Shown here in pieces: positions 22,926 to 33,903 of a DNA stretch of 64,000 nt (the stretch's first letter is position 1; each line of letters begins with the position of its first letter). Made by a program: the position numbers and the translations under genes. The stretch covers positions 558,001 to 622,000 of the forward strand of contig NC_060026.1 in the NCBI RefSeq assembly GCF_021134715.1, in the 5' to 3' direction. Origin of the DNA: Daphnia pulex. Its lineage: Eukaryota; Arthropoda; Branchiopoda; Diplostraca; Daphniidae. The notes under the pieces are model-generated. The model was given only the letters and a program-made list of their open reading frames with translations. It was not told the origin of the DNA and ran no database searches.

Positions 22926-24054
22926 CTCAAGGGATGGCTGTAAATCTCCATTGTCGATCACCACACTCCACAGGGTTTTGATGTCAAAATCTGGAGACTG
23001 AGCTCTCTTAATAATTGTAATTAAGGTTTGTTCCCAGTTCTCTGTTGCTAAATCATTGCGTATTTTTCATCACGTGTTAGTGTGTGCACTTCTCAATCGT
23101 GCCTTGTCGAGCGTTAATTATTAGTAATCATAATTATTGTTTCTTTTTTTAAATATATATCCCGATCGCCACGCCTCCATATGTTGATGGATGGGGAGGG
23201 AGGTGCAAAAATTACCAACGGGAAAATTAATCACGTAGGAAGCAACTGAGATCGAACAGTTCTACAGGCTGTACCTTAAACGGGGACCACATTTTACGTT
23301 TTCTGGTTTTACGTTTGTATTAATTTCGAATGTATGTTACCGCGCAATTCCTTAATTAATTGCGTGTGTCAATTACTTCATTTTTCCTTCTGGTGTTTTG
23401 ACGTCTTGACGTTTCAAATGATTTTTTCATGTTTCGGATTTGAATGTGTTTAGATGACAAATTTTTGCTGGTGAGCCGTCTGACTGAATGTCATCGATTT
23501 CTTTATCTTTGTGACGTTTTCTAACACTGTTTGTTCTTTTTACAGGTTTCGCTGACATTTACTCCCCCGCTGTCTCCACGGCTCGATTAAGTGCCCGTTC
23601 CATTCCCAGCTATTTAAGTAATACCAACTTGAGTTCTGCAAACGTGTTAAACATAGCAAAATCATACGGGGACTTGATTTTGATTGCAGTTCTTCAACTG
23701 GATTCAATTAGGTAAGGTTTTGGATCATATAGAAGGAATGCTATTTAAGCAGTTTTCTTGAAGTATTTCAGTAAATAGCTTTTAAAGTATATTTGACATT
23801 ACTTTAATATTGTGTACATAGAATGCGCAAAGGTTTTAAAGTTAGTTTAAATATTTTTATGAGACAACACAAATCAGGTTTTTTTTTAGGGCTAATTTCT
23901 CATTCTACTACGGCGCTATTTTTACTACGATTCCTAAAAGTGTTGATCTGTCCTTCAAATTATACGTACCGTAATAATCCTTTCATTCAACCATCCGACG
24001 AGGGGTCATTATTACCTGTAATGATAGTTCAAAATACCAACGAAAATTGGTTTT
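22926..24054. other. Intergenic, mostly unrecognised
   Basis: No gene is supported. The stretch 23,610-23,710 shares blocks with 8,400-8,490 and 21,020 ('attcttcaactggattca'-like), placing it inside the duplicated unit. Confidence 0.35.
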
Positions 24055-24880
24055 CCCACTTAATGGCTGTCCGGTATTACTGCTGCTGGTGGAGGACAAC
24101 CGGTTTGAGAAATCGATGGTTCGCTTTATACGGTGAACCTATTGAACTGAAAGTTGCCCTTATCCACATTCAGAAATTCTCTAATATTCAAATCGGTGAA
24201 ACCAACGATGACGTGAAAGTATAGGGATTTTTGCTACGCATTTTTACTATGCCCCGTCAAATACCGAAAGAAGGACTGATAGAGTTCGAGGAATGCAACG
24301 CTTTTCTCGCTATTTTTTGTGTACAGTCGTAGTGGACGGTTGGAAAAACCGTATGAAAACAAGTTTTTTTTTTCCTTGAATTGATTTATGTCAAGATTAT
24401 GAAATAGATTAAGAAACGTTGCCACACTGGAGGACATAAAAGCAAACATCAGATCCTTATTATAATATTGCCCGTCTAAAATCATCTCGCCGTAAAGTTA
24501 TGCCGTCAGTAGCCTAGCGATGATTACACGCCCTACTTAAAACGTATAACCAGTGTACCTGTTAGACAACTCTGGACTCTCTATCTCTACCTTGTTTTTA
24601 ACGGTGAAAATTGTGGTTTTTGTTTACTACATTTGTCCTGCGGCGTAGACCTTAATGTACTATGCCTTCATCGTTGCGACTCGAGAGGTTTTCGTCGTGC
24701 TCGTGCCTGTCCCCAGGCCTCTTTTCTTTTTTTCTTATTCAAATTTTTCACTAGGGTTTTTGGTTGTGGAACTGCTGGACGATTCGAAACAAATGGAAAG
24801 ATGCAATGCAGGGGCTTGAACACGCCTTACTTCTTTTTTCCTGTCGCTCGAGCTCTCCATCAGTGTATAAACAAGCAAAG
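24055..24880 (+). repeat. U module copy 5 and H4 promoter
   Basis: Full U module with the ACCGGTTT block near 24,097 and all later blocks, ending in TATAAACA (24866-24873) and the conserved start region before H4. Confidence 0.65.
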
Positions 24881-25001
24881 TCCCTTTAGTTTCGATACCA
24901 GTCTCTTCTTTGCAACCCGAACCTAAACTTCAACCTGATTGCATTCAATTGCATTCAATTGATTCCATTGTAATTGGATAAGCAGCAGTAGGCATATTGT
25001 G

Positions 25002-26287
25002 ATGCTCTCCATCATATGGTTGCTCTGTAAGATCACCTCAAGACATTTTAGAATCTCTCATTTTAATCTCTAGTTTTATTTATTTTCATTGATTGATTTT
25101 ATTTTATTTCAATTATCTTTCAGGTTTCTTGGTGGTTACGGCGTCTGATGATTTGATGACGAGTTTGGAGACCATCAGACTTCAGCAGAAGATAAAAGAA
25201 AAGGCGGAGTCATTGCTGCGCTTCCCTTTCATCCACTCGCTAGTCGATCCTTGCGATTTCTCATCTAACATGTTTCACTCGGAAGATGCAGCGTGGAAAG
25301 ATTTATCAGGAAATGGGAGAATTCCGTTGGTCCAGCATTCACTCGGTTACATCCGTTCAAACCTAGTAGACGAGCATTTCACTGAACTGCTCAATTTAAA
25401 CGACGCCAGGAGAGAAGAGGAGCAGTCCTTGCTGACCAAAGAGTTTCAACTCGTCGTTTCACAAACCTTGCACTTGATCAGTAGCATTTATTCACCCTCG
25501 GTTTGTTCTACATGGTTTTGAGTTCTTATTTTATAACGTATAACCCAATATTTTTAATGAACTATATTTGATATTGAAATGAAACTTAGGCGCTACGTAA
25601 ATGCGACGGCTACCAGTTGGAGTCACTTCCCCGAGACAAGTTATTCGTCCTTTCCTCTACGGTATAAATAACTCAATATTTGTTCCAGTATGATCTATTG
25701 GGTGACCTAATTGTTCTTTATGTGTTAGCGCAGGAAGGCCCTCAGTTGCAACCTGTTTACGAGGACGGTGGAAGCCTTTCTTCAATTTCCCAGCTGATGT
25801 CGGCCGTGATTCCCTTCGACGGATGGAGCAACCCAGAGCTGCGAGTATTCTGCCGTCCAGCAGTATTCGTCATCAAGGTAGGACGCCATTGAATTTTCAA
25901 GGATTCGTTGATGTGCTCGCACCGTATGCATTTTGCACGTGTCACGTTCAATTTGCCCTTGCCAGAACTTGTCCTTGAGTGCATTGCTCTCGGGCATTTT
26001 TCTCTTTAACAAGCAACACGTGAAACGATTTCTTAACTATTCACGAACGCCTTTTTTCCCATTGGCTCCTTCCCTTGTTGCGTCATTATTCTGCAATCGT
26101 CGCAACCAATGAAAAGCGTTTCAACTTGCTCTTGTAATCCGATCTCTCTTTTCCTTTTTATTATTGTTTGATTTTTATTGGTGCGCAGCGGGTCGTATCT
26201 GGGAAACGAAAGACTCGCCCATTCGCCACGACACCCAGTCAGGAAACGGTGAACGTTGCCATCAAGTTCTGTACGGCTTCTTTTTAA
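25002..26287 (+). CDS. H4, chimeric secreted protein
   Basis: Exons are 25002-25026, 25124-25500, 25590-25661, 25734-25877 and 26189-26287, closing at 238 residues. The first three exons are an H gene: signal peptide MLSIIWLLCFLVVTAS, DPCDF, DARREEEQSLLTKEF and LRKCDGYQLES. Exon 4 starts as H (EGPQLQ) but from about 25,750 changes to foreign sequence (VYEDGGSLSSISQLMSAV, PELRVFCRP). The frame stays open through the GTAGG donor and into a last exon (RVVSGKRKTRPFATTP, KFCTASF, stop). The foreign exon has a broken copy at 11,870-11,996. The H C-terminal helices are replaced. The TATA box, splice sites and frame are intact, so a hybrid protein is plausible; the last exon rests on splice signals alone. 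Confidence 0.55.
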
Positions 26288-26289
26288 TT

Positions 26290-27237
26290 AGATCGTCTAA
26301 TTTTACTTTGAAAGTATTTGAATGTCGATGCAGCCAAAGTGTTTGTACGCACCTCCAATTAGAATATGAAGTACAGTATAAATGAGTTATACCTTTTTCT
26401 AGTTGGAAGACATTTCGTATTTCTTGGCTACAGGTGCTGTTGCCAAGTTTAAAGTTGTTGAATGGCATATTGAAATTGTTTCTTGTTGTTATAGCGTTGG
26501 TTTTTCCCGGGGTTTTTCCGCGAATCCATTTGATGTTTTCTCTCGTTACTGGAAGATCTTTTCCCGTTGACGATTGTTTTAAGCTTTTGACGATGCGTGA
26601 CGATGGGTCCATTTTTATTTTCCTCACGTTTGGTTTATGGTAATTCCGTCTATTATTTGCGTCATCATGCTGGGATACCGCCCGTGGCGTTATTTATGCC
26701 CACGGAGTTTGTTGGCGGGATGTTATCGAATCGCGTCCCGTGTCGGCATATATGCTATTCTTAGTGGCGCTTTGATTGTTACTAAACGAGTTTGTTGGCA
26801 GTAATAGTCATCGCAAGTGGATAAAGAATCTCGACTGTCCTACCACAGTTTGTCATCAATTTATTTTTCGTGTAGAGGAAAGAATTATTGAGCGGGAGTC
26901 TTTCCTTCACTTCTGTCTCCCATCACCAAAGAATGAAAATAACTGACACGAATTCATTTACAATTTTTTAATAACAAAATACCCAAAATCAAATGTAACT
27001 TGAATGATTTTCAAAGACGCAGGATGATTCCGGGAGATTCCATGTTGAAATTCATTGCAGCTCGTTTAGAAAGTCATGAACGTTTTTGTAATCAATTGCA
27101 GCAGTTCGTTTAAATTAAATTGTACCTGTTTCAAATCCACATCGTCCACATCTGCCAGTAAAAGCATCAAATTTAGACATAGAAATGCCGTTTGCTGTCT
27201 AAAATTTATCAGTACCTTGCAATTCTTTTTCAAATTA
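26290..27237. other. Intergenic, nothing recognised
   Basis: Starts with the stretch shared with 12,165-12,210, then unique sequence. The end is the 3' UTR side of the first cysteine microprotein gene. Confidence 0.35.
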
Positions 27238-27309
27238 TCAGTTTGTCCTTGGATGGCAGTAAACGCAGTGGGCCAGGCAGCAAACACAAACGGGACTGTC
27301 GTTTTCCAT
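27238..27309 (-). CDS. Cysteine-rich microprotein 1 (23 aa)
   Basis: Encodes 23 residues: MENDSPVCVCCLAHCVYCHP followed by RTN and TGA. Five cysteines occur in the pattern C-x-C-C-x3-C-x2-C. The start lies 20 bases after a TAG acceptor. An upstream 5' UTR exon ends at a GTAAG donor near 27,410, with a weak TTAAA box before it. Two paralogues at 28,544 and 30,037 have the same layout. Most base differences from copy 3 in the core are synonymous in this frame, which argues that this frame is the coding one. A longer overlapping frame (27066-27287) is not conserved. No signal peptide, so probably cytosolic. The spacing suggests a metal-binding role, but that is inference and I know no named family. 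Confidence 0.65.
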   Translation of the reverse strand: MENDSPVCVCCLAHCVYCHPRTN

Positions 27310-27832
27310 CGCGAACAAATTTAATTTCACTATGCACAAAAAACAGGCATCCATAGTCTCTTCGATCAAGACAATTTTTTAATCAAACGGGATTTTTTAT
27401 CTTACCTTGATTTAGTGAGGAGGGATGTCGCCGAACGAATGAGACTGAACGGTTGGGTCGCCTCGTTTAAGTAGCCAACATATAACTAGAGCCACTTACT
27501 TGTCTTATATTTCTTTGCATTGACGAGCCTTTTGACTCACGCCCGTTTGACGTGGCTCCGTTTTCTATCCACTCTACGTGTCAGCGTTGAAAGTCTAGTT
27601 GCTATTGGTTGTTTATCGGAGGGCGCGCAGTTTGAATTTTCAAGTTCGTCGACATGGCGAAATGGCGTCCACCTCGCCACCTTTTTCTTTTTCAAATGAC
27701 ATTGCCCCGTCTACAGACGAATATACGAAGCCGGATTCGAGCACAAGGTTGAATTCACGGGGACATCCGGTTGAATTGTGTGCGCCACCCCTACAGTCGG
27801 CCGCTTTGTCTTTCACCTGACCGTGAAGAATT

Positions 27833-27852
27833 GAAACACATTCGTGACGCAC
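27833..27852. promoter_or_regulatory. Shared motif upstream of microprotein 1
   Basis: GAAACACATTCGTGACGCAC occurs about 370 bases upstream of the microprotein 1 UTR exon, with a second TGACGCAC eight bases further. The identical 20-mer lies upstream of microprotein 3 (30667-30686), and a paired GTGACGCAC version lies upstream of microprotein 2. Confidence 0.5.
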
Positions 27853-28543
27853 TAAATGACGCACGGCACATTTTTCAGGTGTTGTCGACTGCCAATTTCA
27901 TTTCCATTTGCCACTTTTGAAAATGGGGGGAAAGAAAAGGAAAAACACACTTTTACCCTGAATTTATTTTGATGTAAAGCGCACAGTTGATGCCCTTGTG
28001 TCCGATATAAAAATTTCTATTAGCGTTATATCGCAACTCGCATGTCAAATGAAATTGACCTTTATGTTCGAATTTTCATTTTTATTTGTCTGAATTGTCA
28101 TTTCATTTGTGTTTGTCTTTGAATATTCCTTGTTGAATTGAATTGCATGGGAGATTATCGATTAACAAATGTATTGAGAGACAACGCGCAAGTGAAATTG
28201 GGAATAATCATTACGCTTAATAAGAGTGCGTGTCAGCTTCATTTGACTATACAAAGTAATACAAGTTAATAGAATGTGGAATTCAATATTGCGTGTGGTG
28301 TTGAGGGCCGCATCATTGAGACAATATATTCTTATTTTTTAGCTTTCACCGTAATGTTAGATTAAACGAATTGTAAGAGTAATACGTAATTAAGGATTTT
28401 CCCCTGCCGTCTTGTCGCATATCAGGCTTCTCGATCCAGATGATGTCGAACCTGGTGTCCAATGAAATAATTACATTACGTCAATTATTTCATGATTCAA
28501 TCAACACACACTTAAATCTTTCTCTATTACCTTGCTCCGGGAA

Positions 28544-28615
28544 TTAGTGCGCTCGTGGATTGCAGTAAGTGCAGTAGGAGAGATGGCAACCACAAACGGG
28601 ATCGGATTCTTGCAT
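28544..28615 (-). CDS. Cysteine-rich microprotein 2 (23 aa)
   Basis: Encodes MQESDPVCGCHLSYCTYCNP then RAH and TAA. It keeps the D-x-PVC-x-C, C-T-Y-C and PR positions but has four cysteines; the third Cys of the paralogues is His here, still a possible metal ligand. The coding start lies 15 bases after a GTTAG acceptor. The 5' UTR exon ends in GCAG with a GTAAAT donor near 28,714. A strong TATAAAAA (28801-28808, minus) sets the start of transcription. It is the most diverged member, yet the start, stop, intron position and motif all hold. Confidence 0.6.
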   Translation of the reverse strand: MQESDPVCGCHLSYCTYCNPRAH

Positions 28616-28800
28616 GGCGATTTTTAAAATCTAACGAGAGACAAATGCCCGAAATGTTAAAATAATTTTGATTGACTATAAAGTAAAAATAGAAAATTGT
28701 GTTTGATTTATTTACCTGCGAAATGGAATGAAGAGAGCGGGAAAAGGCTTGGAATCGAAGCTGCCCGAACGAAAGTAAAGTATCACACGGTGGATCCCTC

Positions 28801-28808
28801 TTTTTATA
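28801..28808 (-). promoter_or_regulatory. TATA box of microprotein 2
   Basis: TATAAAAA on the minus strand, at a fitting distance upstream of the UTR exon (about 28,714-28,775). Confidence 0.6.
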
Positions 28809-29181
28809 TCCAAAGAAATTTCGTCCGACTAGCCTAGCTCCGTTTTGGTACACGCCCATTGACGTATTTCCGCCCGTTTTTATATGGCACGCCAGAAGAT
28901 TGTCGGCATCGTCTCACATGCGCGCGTATTTCAATTTTCAAAGACTTGACGTTACTTTTCTTTCTTTTATTGAATAAAACTTTTCTCTTGCATAACATGG
29001 CGAGACTGTGGTTCATCGGCGACTGGAACAAACAGAAGAATTGACAATAATCGTATATCTTTCGGCTCAAGTGCCAGAATTTCCGAGAAACAGTTGATGC
29101 TGCGGAGGCTTATAAACCACGTTATCGGTGTTTTTCAAACACTGCTGCTTTCGTCCGAAGACGAAGGCTTGGAGTACACGG

Positions 29182-29220
29182 CTCGTGACGCACGTAGTGA
29201 CGCACAACACCGTGTACGAG
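29182..29220. promoter_or_regulatory. Shared TGACGCAC motif pair upstream of microprotein 2
   Basis: Two GTGACGCAC copies 13 bases apart lie inside a larger inverted repeat (GTACACGG ... CCGTGTAC), about 400 bases upstream of the microprotein 2 UTR exon. Confidence 0.45.
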
Positions 29221-29936
29221 AGCCGTTTGTTCTTCTGACTTACGCCTAACATTATAACCCTTTTTCATTGAAACGTCAAATGGTTTATTCTGCCGTTTTG
29301 CCTGGGTTTTTTTTATAGCTCCTCCGCAAAAGATTTTCTTTTATTTATCTCGTATGTACACTTGCCCGATTTGTTGCCTGGATATTTAGAACCTTATTGC
29401 TAAATCGTCTGAAAATAAAAGAAGAAAAAAAAAACCTGGGCAGACCAAGTTAGTCTTTTTGACCACTTTGTTAACATTTGTAAGTTCATCCCCGTCAATT
29501 ACATAACACCCTCCTCTACGTGTTAACCATTGCGTAATATTGGCAGCAGTTCATTTTCCATCCGTGCGTTCGATTCGATTTTAGCGGTAGAAACTTTACC
29601 AGTCGGCGGTCCGGAATAGCCAACAAGTTGAAAGGAAACTTTTTGGCGCGATGTATCGAGTTGTTTGAACGACTATAACCACAATAACATCTCTGACTTC
29701 TTGTTTTAGGAGAATCAACTTATTTTCGAGGTGGTAATAGAGCATAGCAGACATAGTGTACTATGAGGACATGTGATGAATTTGATTACATTTCAGACAG
29801 TTAGGTGCAGTGAAAACCTAGTAGGTGCTGATATTGCGAATTTCTTTGTAGTTTTCTTTTGGACATTTTGGGGCCATCGAACACATTGTTGAGGAAAATC
29901 ACACATAGGGAACAATAATTAATTTAAAAGTAAACT

Positions 29937-29942
29937 TTATTC
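29937..29942 (-). terminator. Poly(A) signal of microprotein 3
   Basis: AATAAA on the minus strand, 14 bases after the stop codon of microprotein 3, so the 3' UTR is very short. Confidence 0.6.
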
Positions 29943-29955
29943 AGTTAGAATAGCT

Positions 29956-30039
29956 TTAGTTCTTGGGTGAATTTTCTCGTGGATGGCAGTAAATGCAGTG
30001 GGCCAGGCAGCAAACGCAGACGGGATAATCACTTTTCAT
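29956..30039 (-). CDS. Cysteine-rich microprotein 3 (27 aa)
   Basis: Encodes MKSDYPVCVCCLAHCIYCHP followed by RENSPKN and TAA. The PVCVCCLAHC-x-YCHPR core equals copy 1 with one V/I change. The 5' UTR exon (30154 to about 30203) is followed by an 85-base intron (30069-30153) and a second exon whose ATG lies 29 bases past the acceptor; this short untranslated exon 2 stretch has no in-frame upstream start. TATAAAA (30226-30232, minus) and AATAAA (29937-29942) bound a compact transcript. This is the best-formed member of the family and shows that such genes would be missed by a 60-residue ORF cut-off. Confidence 0.68.
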   Translation of the reverse strand: MKSDYPVCVCCLAHCIYCHPRENSPKN

Positions 30040-30225
30040 GACGATATAAAATAAAATTGTTTTATGCACTAAACAGAGCAGAAAATAAAATCCATACAAA
30101 TTTAGCTTTGCGAGTTATATTAGTAATCATTTTTATTCACACAACAATTTTACCTGCAGATCGGAGTCGGGGAGGAGAAGTGAACAGCACAGCTCGAATG
30201 CAGAGCACATAGCGTCGTCTCTTTG

Positions 30226-30232
30226 TTTTATA
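30226..30232 (-). promoter_or_regulatory. TATA box of microprotein 3
   Basis: TATAAAA on the minus strand, in the context GGCTATAAAACAAAG, about 25-30 bases before the inferred start of the 5' UTR exon. Confidence 0.65.
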
Positions 30233-30666
30233 GCCAAAATGGAGTCATTTATTCTCTTGCTGTTTGTCTTACCTCCCACCATTTTGGCACATCATTCGTG
30301 TGCATTATTGACAATCCCCCTTCGTGTTTTATCGGCGTCCCCGCCCGTTTGATGTAATCTATTGCATCTTATACCCAAGGCCGGCTTATGTTCGTTGTCA
30401 CTGGCTTATTTTCATCGGTCTACTCGTCTCCCGTTATACCTTATTCACTCCCAGGGTTTTTTTTTTTTTTTTGTTTTTCCTCAAACCCATAGTATAACGC
30501 ATCTGTTGTATCAAGGGCCCCCCAAAATTGTGATACTCCCGTTGCTGGATAATATGGAGACCGTGCATTTCAGTTATGCCCATATCGTCCCGCAGATCTT
30601 AATCATCATCGGTTGTCCCAGCCAGCATTTAGTCGGCCTTTTTTTTTTCTTTCGTCTCTCACATGT

Positions 30667-30686
30667 GAAACACATTCGTGACGCAC
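30667..30686. promoter_or_regulatory. Shared motif upstream of microprotein 3
   Basis: Identical 20-mer to 27833-27852 (GAAACACATTCGTGACGCAC), here about 460 bases upstream of the microprotein 3 UTR exon. Confidence 0.5.
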
Positions 30687-30699
30687 GAAACTGAATCGA

Positions 30700-31380
30700 C
30701 TCTTTATTTTATGACTATTTTGTACGCGACCTATTTGAAAAACGAAAAAACACTTGCGATGAATTGAGCGCTGCGTTTCGATTTCGCCCCCCGTCATATC
30801 GTGCGTGTTTGGTGGATCCGGGATCTCTCTATATAATTCACATCCGGGAGAGACAAGTGTGCACGTGCAGAGGGTGTCTGAATAATAAAAAAACGTCGAC
30901 CTTCAGCACTTACCTAGTCTGGGTTTTTTTCGTTCATTTTCCACTCGCTCCTTTCGGTTGCGCTGAATTTGGTCTGTCAGTTTTTTGTCACAATGAGGGC
31001 GAATTTTTACTCTGCTTTCATAAATGCGTTTGCCGTTGGATATTCTCTATTCGAAAAATTTAATTTGATTGACGCTGTGCCAGCTCAACTTAATTATTAT
31101 TATTATTTTTTTAAATCCTGGCCATTCGCTTAATTACGTCTTGACTCGCATGAAGTCAAAAGTAATGGAAATCGGTATTAATTTTCAAATTTCATTTCGT
31201 TGCACTCTTATCGGGCCATTATGGTTTGATCGGAATGCGTTTGATCACAGATTTAGTTTAAGAAATTAATAGCCTATATAAAAGGCGTAGGAATAAACTG
31301 AATATAGAGCTGTCAGCGTTCTTTAGGCTGCTATAACGTAAGCGGGATATTTCTCGATGCTATTACACTCTCTGCATCAG
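30700..31380. other. Intergenic, nothing recognised
   Basis: No supported gene or repeat between the microprotein cluster and the cathepsin pseudogene. Confidence 0.4.
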
Positions 31381-32285
31381 AATGGAACCAGACAGGCCCC
31401 TTCCGGTTCCCCAACACGAATTCCGGATACGATCCATAGTAGTCGATAGATCATTCCCCCTCCTCCCCAACGAAGTTTATTTAATGCCAAAAAAATATTG
31501 ATGAATTTTATTACCTGTCCTTGGTCTTTTACGGGCATCAAACAATTATCGGCGCGGTAGTCTTAGCTGCAATAATTAAATTTGAATGGTGCGTAGACAA
31601 GATTTCAGTGAAGTATACTCACGCTGGTAGGGAGTGCTCGACCTCCCATGTCAATGGTTATGTGCCACTCCAATGATGGAATTGTATTGGAGGGTTTGAT
31701 GGCTTCTCCACGATATTGATTCAATTCAGCGGTCGTCTGTCAAATTGTGAGATTTATTGAGAAACATGACTAATTATTTAATATTGTGAATTTGATATTT
31801 GAATCTGTCAACAAAATATCGACGACGAACGACAGATAAAATGACCGCTGGATATTGCTCGATTTTACACTTGTTGACTCCGCGCTATGGATGAAAAAGT
31901 AGCCCGTCTGGCCCCATGAGACCCGAGTCGTTCGTTTAGGCTGAAATGGCACTCAGGTTTATATTATTCAACTTGTTCACTCGCTCCATCTCTTCTTTCG
32001 TTTGTCAATCAAACTGACGAATTATGAAAGGGAGGCAAATTTGAATTCAAACTTTTTGATGCGCCGAATTTTTTGCCGTGTTTGATCTACCAAAGGACAA
32101 CAAATTGAAACGTTTGTCGATTTACAAACTTTGTTCTTTTGTTTTGTTAAAACGGATAATGGGTATAGAAAAGACCAAACAGGGTTAAACGTAAAAATTA
32201 CCTTGTACTCGTTCCAAGGATCAGGGGCGCTGTAAACAACGCTCAAGGCGATGGCAATAATGGCGAATGTGAAGAGCAACTTCAT
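31380..32285 (-). pseudogene. Cathepsin L-like pseudogene
   Basis: A damaged neighbour of the intact cathepsin gene at 33,904. The signal exon (MKLLFTFAIIAIALSVVYSA, then DPWNEYK and a GTAAT donor) is fine and has a TATAAAAAGG promoter (32507-32516, minus) and a 5' UTR exon. The second prodomain exon is not found. The third (TTAELNQYRGEAIKPS) is present at about 31,630-31,740. The short exon before the catalytic Cys is out of frame (text for NCLMPVKDQGQ is recognisable near 31,520-31,560). The exons with the active-site Cys and His are missing; the sequence jumps to a degraded NSWG-region tail near 31,390-31,480. The loss looks like one large internal deletion plus decay. Confidence 0.75.
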
Positions 32286-32519
32286 TTTGACACTGGACAA
32301 TTTGTTCAACCAACATGGATAATGTTAGACAAATAACAAATTTGAATCATTGCAATTAAATTTAAATTTTGCGAAAAAGGATAAACTTTTCACCATAAAC
32401 AAATAGTAGAAAGTCAACTTACCTGGGAGTTTATGAAGAAGAGTGAAGCTTGTATTATACCGATGAGACTATGGCTCGATGATAAACGTATGGGATTCGC
32501 TGTCGCCTTTTTATACACC

Positions 32520-33903
32520 AAAATTGTGGCCACCTAATTGGTTTGCCATTACTATCATCACTCTGCAATTTGAAAAGGATTTCGTCATCATTTTTTGGGG
32601 TCGTTTGAAAGCTTCGTTTTCATTGGTTGTTTCCATATAAGTATTCACGTCTAAATTTCATATTTCCCAGGCTTACAACAGATCCTAATTTTAAGATGCT
32701 CTTGCGTCAATCTATTAGAGCGCCCCATGATCTCACCTGCTGCAGACGTAGCGTTGACACTGGGACGTGAAATTTCGTTCACAGCCGGCCGTCGACCCGA
32801 GTGACCCGACTTGAAAGACCCGACCGTCTTTTTCATCACACGTTTCACACTAGTCTGACGCATCGCTTTTTCAAGGGAAACGCATCCGCCGTTGTCTATA
32901 CGTGGGACCACATTTGCGTAAACGTGGCGGATCAAAGTCGTTTTTCTTTTCTAGATTGCGTCGTAATTTGCGATGGGATGTGAAATGATTAAACGAAGAC
33001 ATTGTCCGCTACAACTCTCACTTTCAAAAAAAGGAAATGATTCATTGCGATTGTCAAAATTGCCTGATTGTTGGCCTGATAAAAGAAACGGGCAAGCGAC
33101 GACCGGTGAGCCCCGGTGAGCCAAGAGTTTACTCAAACGACAAAAGGTATAAATGGCTGACGGATGTTGCTCTATTCTGCACGAGTGTTCGGTGTAATCC
33201 GCGCTAGCCAAATTCATGGTATCATCCAGGTGATTTGCGTTGCTCTTAGTTGTACATCAGTCGTCATCCGAGACACTAATGCTGGTATAGTAACAATCGT
33301 TTGGTTTTTCATTTATTTCTGGTGGTATTGGTCCAAAAATTTCGTTTTACTAACGGCTAATTTCAAATTCAAATTTTATCGACGTCAAATTACTAAATCG
33401 ACTCTGATAACATTTCGTCTTTTCAATTGTGGTCTATTTAAAATGGGCGAGTTGATGTTTATCAATCAATTGATGTCACGGCAGCACGATGTAGTGATAG
33501 TCTAGTCTGAAATGGAAACGAGCCATGAACATCAATCAATCCATTTTCTTATATTCCATTTGAAAATTAAAATGACTCGGTTTAATGGTGGGGTGGTTAT
33601 TTTCGAGGTATACAATTGATTCAGGACGTGTAGTGAACCTTGAAGTAACTGATTATTCAATATAGTTGGCTGGCTGTAATCCCAATGTATTCAAATCCAA
33701 ATTTAGCTCCCAAAATGTTTAGAAATTCCCTCCTCAAACAAATTTCAAAATAACAAAATTATTCATTGCAATGTTCAATAGCACATGGTCGTATAGGCCT
33801 GACAAATGAAAATACGAGGGTCAAATTGTTTTTTTTAATAGGGCCTAACGATCTCCTTAGGTAAATTATCTTTCTCTTATCTTCTCTTCTCTTTCTCATT
33901 AAC
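32520..33903. other. Intergenic between the cathepsins
   Basis: No gene that I can support. A plus-strand stretch at 33,150-33,290 has a TATAAA, an ATG and possible splice sites, but the frame shows no recognisable protein. Confidence 0.35.

Noticed and set aside
27066-27287. 73-residue minus-strand frame overlapping microprotein 1
   Set aside because: The frame starts inside the microprotein core, is not kept in copies 2 and 3, and lacks the conserved start. The cysteine frame fits the substitution pattern better.
28527-28859. 110-residue minus-strand frame over microprotein 2
   Set aside because: It runs through the TATA box, UTR exon and intron of the microprotein gene and has no counterpart in the paralogues.
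33164-33505. 113-residue plus-strand frame between the cathepsins
   Set aside because: Hydrophobic low-information sequence without a known domain. A TATA and possible splice sites exist nearby but no consistent model emerged.
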